Source: JBAROU01 sp049642385
GTDB lineage: Bacteria > Chloroflexota > Dehalococcoidia > DSTF01 > RBG-16-68-14
Assembly: GCA_049642385.1 (NCBI GenBank)
Contig: JBAROU010000248.1
Span: 1 to 14,093, forward strand
DNA: 14,093 bases
Direction of reading: 5' to 3'
The notes beneath the pieces were generated by a model, which had not been told where the DNA came from, did no database searches, and saw only the letters and a list, made by a program, of their open reading frames with translations. A program made the translations under genes and the position numbers. Positions 12,780-14,093 of the stretch are shown piece after piece. Every line of letters starts with the position of its first letter. Within the stretch, counting starts at the first letter, position 1.

Positions 12780-14093
12780 AATTGGCCCTCTGTGAGCTGC
12801 TGGTATGCTCGCAGCTCCGGCGATCGGCTCTTGCGCTCCCAGACCCGGCCGCGGTCGACGGGGCAGATGCGGTTGTAGGGGCAGATCTGGCAGTTCTCAT
12901 ACCCGTCGCCCCGGCTGGGTTTCCCTGGGTGCGCTGGAAAGAGCCCGTCGGCGATGCCGTCGACGATCGTGGTGAGGGCGCGCCGAAAGATGTCGAGCTG
13001 AGGCTCGGCAACGATGTAGCCTTCGCGCTTGTAGTTGTGCTGCTCGCGCACGAACCAATAGAACGCACGTGTCGTCGAGGCGCCGTACTTCGCTTGGGCT
13101 GCGAGGGCATAGATCGGGAGTTGGAGCAACTTCCCGCGGCGGACGGGGTCGTGTTCGAGCTTCTCGAACATCCTCGGTGAGCCTGTCTTGTAATCCAGCA
13201 CGAGCAGGCTGCTGCCGTCCGGCGCGCGGTCCACGCGGTCGATGCGGCCGCGGAAGGCGACTTGGCTGCCGCTGGCGAGTGTTACGATGACGGGCGAACG
13301 ATCGCGCCGGCCGAAGACCAGCTCTGCCTGCGCCGGCACCACGCCGTACTTCTTGCGCATCGCCTCGTCCGCGTCCAGGAAGCCGGTGAGGTCACTGAGG
13401 ATGCGGTCGCGATCGAGGCGCCAGAGCAAGCGTCGCCCAGTGCGCCCGGCGGCCTCGAACTCATCGCAGATCCGCTCGCCGATGCGACGAATGAGCGCGC
13501 GCTCGTCGTCGTCCCACGGCTGTTCTGGCGAAGTGCGGGGCGGCGCTTCGACGATGAACGTTTCGAGCGCGCTGTGGACCAGGTTGCCGCGGTCGAGCGG
13601 TGTGATCGAAAGCGCGTCCTCCGGCTGCTCCGTCTCGGCAACGTAGAGGACGTTGCCGAGGAAGTAGCGAAAAGGGCACGCCGCCCAGTTTTGGAGCGCT
13701 GTCGGCGATGCCGGACGCTCGTCTGAAGGACGGAGGGCGGGCTGTGCATCCACGAAGCCGTCCCAGCGCGACAGCGCATCCTCGCCGCGCGCCTCATGCG
13801 CGGCGAGGCCCGCGCGCAGCTCTGGCGCTTCCACGGCGAGGTAGTGGTCGAAGGCGCGCTTGCCTGCGGCGCGCCAGCCCAGCAGGCTGCGCAGGTCGTA
13901 CTCTTGCTCCGACGCCGGCTCGCCGCCGCCGCTGAGCGCACCCTCGAACGAGGGCACGGGTGTGTACCAGTCGCGCTTGAGCGACTCGAGGTCGCCGCTG
14001 AAGATCGCGCGCCCTTCGAGCCGCGAGGCGGTTTCCAGAAGCCAGCGCGCGGGCAGCTTGCCCCGCTGGCCGCGCAGGTCGGCGCGTGGGAAG
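12776..14093 (-). CDS. addB: AddB-like PD-(D/E)XK nuclease with iron-sulfur cluster, C-terminal part (truncated by window edge)
   Basis: The minus-strand frame is open from the window edge to the TGA at 12776-12778, giving 438 visible residues; the N-terminus, including any helicase-like domain, is outside. Counting from the GTG at 13957, the nuclease core has His128 (GNLVHSALETF), Asp240 (GRIDRVDRA), Asp255-x-Lys257 (LDYKTGS) and the QxxxY motif Gln279/Tyr283. Four cysteines, Cys94 (AACPFRYF) and Cys356-x2-Cys359-x5-Cys365 (CQICPYNRICP), form the iron-sulfur 'staple' spacing known from AddB, where the cluster holds the nuclease domain together. The frame continues 45 codons upstream of 13957 with sequence such as RGKLPARWLLE, so 13957 is not the real start. 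The 4 bp overlap with the AddA-like gene fits an addBA operon. A related Cas4-like or stand-alone nuclease is less likely because of the size and neighbour. Confidence 0.87.
   Translation of the reverse strand, partial: FPRADLRGQRGKLPARWLLETASRLEGRAIFSGDLESLKRDWYTPVPSFEGALSGGGEPASEQEYDLRSLLGWRAAGKRAFDHYLAVEAPELRAGLAAHEARGEDALSRWDGFVDAQPALRPSDERPASPTALQNWAACPFRYFLGNVLYVAETEQPEDALSITPLDRGNLVHSALETFIVEAPPRTSPEQPWDDDERALIRRIGERICDEFEAAGRTGRRLLWRLDRDRILSDLTGFLDADEAMRKKYGVVPAQAELVFGRRDRSPVIVTLASGSQVAFRGRIDRVDRAPDGSSLLVLDYKTGSPRMFEKLEHDPVRRGKLLQLPIYALAAQAKYGASTTRAFYWFVREQHNYKREGYIVAEPQLDIFRRALTTIVDGIADGLFPAHPGKPSRGDGYENCQICPYNRICPVDRGRVWERKSRSPELRAYQQLTEGQL

Overview
This is a GC-rich, gene-dense bacterial window of about 14 kb. 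It holds ten genes in three blocks, with no RNA gene, insertion sequence, CRISPR array or long non-coding stretch. The lineage cannot be fixed from the sequence. High GC, overlapping genes, GTG starts, a leaderless-looking promoter, and the pairing of a HAD/OtsB/GH65 cluster with AddAB-type recombination genes would suit a Chloroflexota (Thermomicrobia or Dehalococcoidia-like) or actinobacterial genome; this is inference only.

Block 1 (1-3453, minus strand) is a small-molecule catabolic operon. In transcription order it reads: D-2-hydroxyacid dehydrogenase-like protein, FGGY carbohydrate kinase, class II (fuculose-phosphate type) aldolase, and a CaiB/BaiF CoA-transferase cut off by the left window edge. 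The first three genes overlap (11 bp, then 4 bp) and the fourth follows after 16 bp. A near-consensus promoter (TTGACA, 17 bp, TACGCT), with a palindrome over the start-site region, drives the operon. The dehydrogenase has lost two of the three usual catalytic residues of its family (Arg to Ala, Glu to His). A kinase followed by an aldolase suggests phosphorylation and then retro-aldol cleavage of a sugar or sugar acid whose identity is not visible here.

Block 2 (about 3487-7508, plus strand, divergent from block 1) is a disaccharide-metabolism operon: a beta-phosphoglucomutase-like HAD protein, a trehalose-6-phosphatase (OtsB) and a GH65 glycoside phosphorylase/hydrolase. The three stand in the domain order known from the large mycobacterial OtsB1 protein (Rv2006), but as separate genes. 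The GH65 gene is split by a frame change at a run of seven Gs, which is in the exact phase needed for a -1 slip (G GGG GGG). A slip there restores the conserved family sequence without a gap.

Block 3 (7513-14093, minus strand) is a DNA-repair group. In transcription order it reads: an AddB-like nuclease with iron-sulfur cysteines (cut off by the right window edge), an AddA-like helicase-nuclease with all motifs intact, a SRAP (YedK/HMCES) abasic-site crosslinking protein, and an FAD/NAD(P)H reductase of the ferredoxin/rubredoxin reductase type. SRAP appears to have its own extended -10 promoter and a leaderless start. The reductase overlaps the SRAP stop by 8 bp, so the two are probably translationally coupled. 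Blocks 2 and 3 converge with a 4 bp gap at 7509-7512.
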